NCBI GenBank assembly: GCA_022701925.1
Contig: JAKONM010000306.1
Location: 1-12,558 of the forward strand
DNA length: 12,558 nucleotides
Direction: 5' to 3'
Source of the DNA: Microbacteriaceae bacterium
Lineage (GTDB): Bacteria; Actinomycetota; Actinomycetes; Actinomycetales; Microbacteriaceae
Below, piece by piece: positions 10,621-12,558 of the stretch. Position 1 is the stretch's first letter, and each line of letters begins with the position of its first letter. A program made the position numbers and the translations under genes. Below the pieces are notes generated by a model that had not been told where the DNA came from, ran no database searches, and saw only the letters and a list, made by a program, of their open reading frames with translations.

Positions 10621-12558
10621 TTGGCTCGATCCACAGCGACGCCCACGAGGGCACGCTCGTCCCGCAAGGGCGCATTCGACAACACCGGCCTGATCCCCGT
10701 GCTCGCGCGAGCGGTGCGCGAGGTGGAGACGGCCGCGACCCGCGGCCCGGTCGGGCCCGCCGGCCGCACCAAGTTCCAGGTGATCGCGCTGCTGGTGCGC
10801 GAGGAGCGCGCCCGCGCGAAGAGCGACGGCGAGATGGGCGAGGAGGCCCGCGCCGAGACCCTGAAGCGCCTCGACGGCGTGGCCACCATCCTGGCGAAGA
10901 CCGCCGCCCGCGACACCAGCCTGATCACCCTGCTGGAGCCCGGGCACGAGCCCTCCGACTCCGCGCGCGCCCTGAAGCGCCGGATGATGGAGGAGGCCGG
11001 CTACGAGGTGCCCCAGGAGGCCGCGAATCCGGCTCCCGCGGTCGCGGACCCCTTCGCCCAGCGGCAGGTGACCCCGGTCTCGGTGCGGGCGCGCGCCCTG
11101 GCGAACCCGTTCCTCGCGCCGGACTTCGACCTGGGCCGCACCCCGCACCTGACGCGCCGGCTGGCGAACTGGGAGTTGCTCGGCCCGCTCTTCAAGGCGT
11201 TCGAGCAGGGCGGCTCGGTCACCAGCATGGAGCTGCCCGACGCCCCGGCCAAGCCGCGCTGGGCGCCGCCCGGCACCGAGCTGATGCACCACCAGGCCGA
11301 GTTCATCGAGTCCGTCGCCCGCGGCCACCGCACCTTCCTGCTGGCGGACGAGCCGGGCCTCGGCAAGACGGCGCAGAGCCTGATCGCCGCCTCGGTCGCC
11401 GATGCCTTCCCGCTGCTGGCCGTGGTGCCGAACGTCGTGAAGATGAACTGGGCGCGCGAGGTGCAGCGCTGGATCCCGAACCGCACCGCCACCGTCATCC
11501 ACGGCGACGGCGCCGGGGTGGACGCTTTCGCGGACGTCGTCATCGTGAACTACGAGGTGCTGGACCGGCACAGCGGCTGGCTGAAGGCCCTGGGGTTCAA
11601 GGGGATGGTCGTCGACGAGGCGCACTTCATCAAGAACCACTCGGCGCAGCGCTCCAAGCTGGTGCTGTCGCTGGCGGACGCCCTGCGCGAGCGCCGCAGC
11701 GACCCGCTGCTGCTGGCCCTGACCGGCACCCCGGTGATCAACAGCACCGAGGACTTCAAGGCGATCTGGCAGTTCCTCGGCTGGATCGACGGCGCGAAGC
11801 CGCGCCCCGAGCTGATGGCGCGGCTGGAGGAGACGGGCCTGTCGCCCGCCGAGCCCGGCTTCTTCCCGGCCGCCCGCCAGGCCGTGATCGACATGGGCGT
11901 CGTGCGCCGCCGCAAGGTGGACGTCGCCGCGGACCTGCCGGCGAAGCGGGTCGTGGACCTGCCCGTCGAGCTGGACGACGAGGCCGGCCGCTCCATCCGC
12001 CAGGCGGAGCGCGAGCTGCAGCAGCGCCTGCTGCAGCGGTACCGCTCCATCGCGTCGGGCCGCAAGCCGGAGACCGACGAGCAGCGCATGCAGATCGTGC
12101 GGCTCGTGGCGGAGCAGGAGCTGGAGGAGTCGCGCGGCGCGACCACCGGCGAGAACATCTTCACGATGATCCGCAAGATCGGGTCGGCGAAGGCGGCGCT
12201 GGCCGCGGACTACGCGACGCAGCTGGCGCGTTCCACGGGCAAGGTCGTGTTCTTCGCCAAGCACATCGACGTGATGGACCAGGCCGAGGCGGTGTTCGCG
12301 CGCCGCGACATCAAGTCCGTGTCCATCCGGGGCGACCAGACGGCGGCCGCCCGCGAGCGCGCGGTCGACGGGTTCCTGAACGACAGGAAGACGAAGGCGA
12401 TCGTCTGCTCGCTGTCCGCGGCCGGCGTCGGCATCAACCTGCAGGTGGCCTCCAACGTGGTGCTGGCGGAGCTGTCGTGGACCGCCGCCGAGCAGCAGCA
12501 GGCCATCGACCGCACGCACCGCATCGGCCAGTCCGAGCCGGTGACCGCCTGGCGCATC
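10621..12558 (+). CDS. SNF2-family DEAD/DEAH-box helicase, 3' end outside window
   Basis: This is an SNF2-type (superfamily 2) ATP-driven DNA translocase, nearest in style to the distant SMARCAL1-like group. The frame stays open for 646 residues to the window edge, past motif VI. N-terminal residues 1-230 are a basic, largely helical region with no domain I recognise. Helicase motifs then follow: motif I DEPGLGKT at 243-250 (canonical DEMGLGKT), motif II DEAH at 332-335, motif III LTGTP at 367-371, motif V AGVGINLQ at 601-608, and motif VI with QAIDRTHRIGQ at 627-637. A Glu/Gln/Arg-rich, probably helical insert lies at about 460-510 between the two RecA lobes. The TTG start at 10621 has a GGAGAG ribosome binding site. 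Such proteins usually act in replication-fork or recombination repair. No methylase or nuclease gene is visible nearby, so a defence role is not supported here. Confidence 0.93.
   Translation, partial: MARSTATPTRARSSRKGAFDNTGLIPVLARAVREVETAATRGPVGPAGRTKFQVIALLVREERARAKSDGEMGEEARAETLKRLDGVATILAKTAARDTSLITLLEPGHEPSDSARALKRRMMEEAGYEVPQEAANPAPAVADPFAQRQVTPVSVRARALANPFLAPDFDLGRTPHLTRRLANWELLGPLFKAFEQGGSVTSMELPDAPAKPRWAPPGTELMHHQAEFIESVARGHRTFLLADEPGLGKTAQSLIAASVADAFPLLAVVPNVVKMNWAREVQRWIPNRTATVIHGDGAGVDAFADVVIVNYEVLDRHSGWLKALGFKGMVVDEAHFIKNHSAQRSKLVLSLADALRERRSDPLLLALTGTPVINSTEDFKAIWQFLGWIDGAKPRPELMARLEETGLSPAEPGFFPAARQAVIDMGVVRRRKVDVAADLPAKRVVDLPVELDDEAGRSIRQAERELQQRLLQRYRSIASGRKPETDEQRMQIVRLVAEQELEESRGATTGENIFTMIRKIGSAKAALAADYATQLARSTGKVVFFAKHIDVMDQAEAVFARRDIKSVSIRGDQTAAARERAVDGFLNDRKTKAIVCSLSAAGVGINLQVASNVVLAELSWTAAEQQQAIDRTHRIGQSEPVTAWRI

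Noticed and set aside
10621..12558. Helicase as part of a phage-defence system
   Set aside because: No nuclease, methylase, protease or other defence partner is visible upstream, and the downstream side lies outside the window. A housekeeping repair role is simpler.

Overview
The window is very GC-rich, with strong G/C preference at third codon positions, frequent GTG starts and tightly packed genes. This points to a high-GC actinobacterium. The truB - small membrane proteins - ribF arrangement and the accessory gene set look most like Micrococcales, perhaps Microbacteriaceae, but no taxonomic marker here proves it. I see no CRISPR array, tRNA, rRNA, insertion sequence or prophage gene. Most of the window is ordinary chromosomal housekeeping and metabolism with some unusual details.

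Layout. (1) 1-2711, plus strand: the 3' part of truB, a 4-bp-overlapping small membrane protein, a small soluble protein of unknown function, a second four-helix membrane protein, and ribF, apparently one operon. (2) 2728-3453, minus: deoC, converging on ribF; both stop codons lie in the arms of one inverted repeat. (3) 3621-5207, plus: a Stealth/CpsY-type sugar-phosphate transferase that appears to start at an ATT codon. (4) 5208-5543: no gene, but an unusual cluster of long palindromes and short repeated words. (5) 5544-6542, minus: a class III cyclic-nucleotide phosphodiesterase like Rv0805. (6) 6704-8508, minus: a psuG-pfkB (psuK) pair for pseudouridine catabolism. (7) 8627-8962, plus: a small single-helix membrane protein. 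(8) 9012-10466, plus: an FAD-dependent DAO-type oxidoreductase with a C-terminal Rieske-like domain whose cluster ligands are changed. (9) 10621 to the window end, plus: an SNF2-family helicase, cut by the window edge, behind a 5' leader with two perfect hairpins.

How the genes relate. TruB makes pseudouridine in tRNA, while PsuG/PsuK recover uracil and ribose 5-phosphate from free pseudouridine, and DeoC feeds deoxyribose 5-phosphate from nucleoside breakdown into central metabolism. RibF makes the FMN and FAD needed by flavoenzymes such as the oxidoreductase at 9012. The Stealth gene and the Rv0805-like phosphodiesterase are convergent neighbours, as I recall for Rv0806c (cpsY) and Rv0805 in Mycobacterium tuberculosis, which suggests an old conserved pairing.

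The strongest leads are the remodelled Rieske-like site (C-x-R and C-x2-C, with the usual disulfide cysteines also lost), the conserved Stealth-phosphodiesterase pair with its palindrome-rich spacer, the ATT start, and the helicase leader. None of these amounts to a clearly new multi-gene system.
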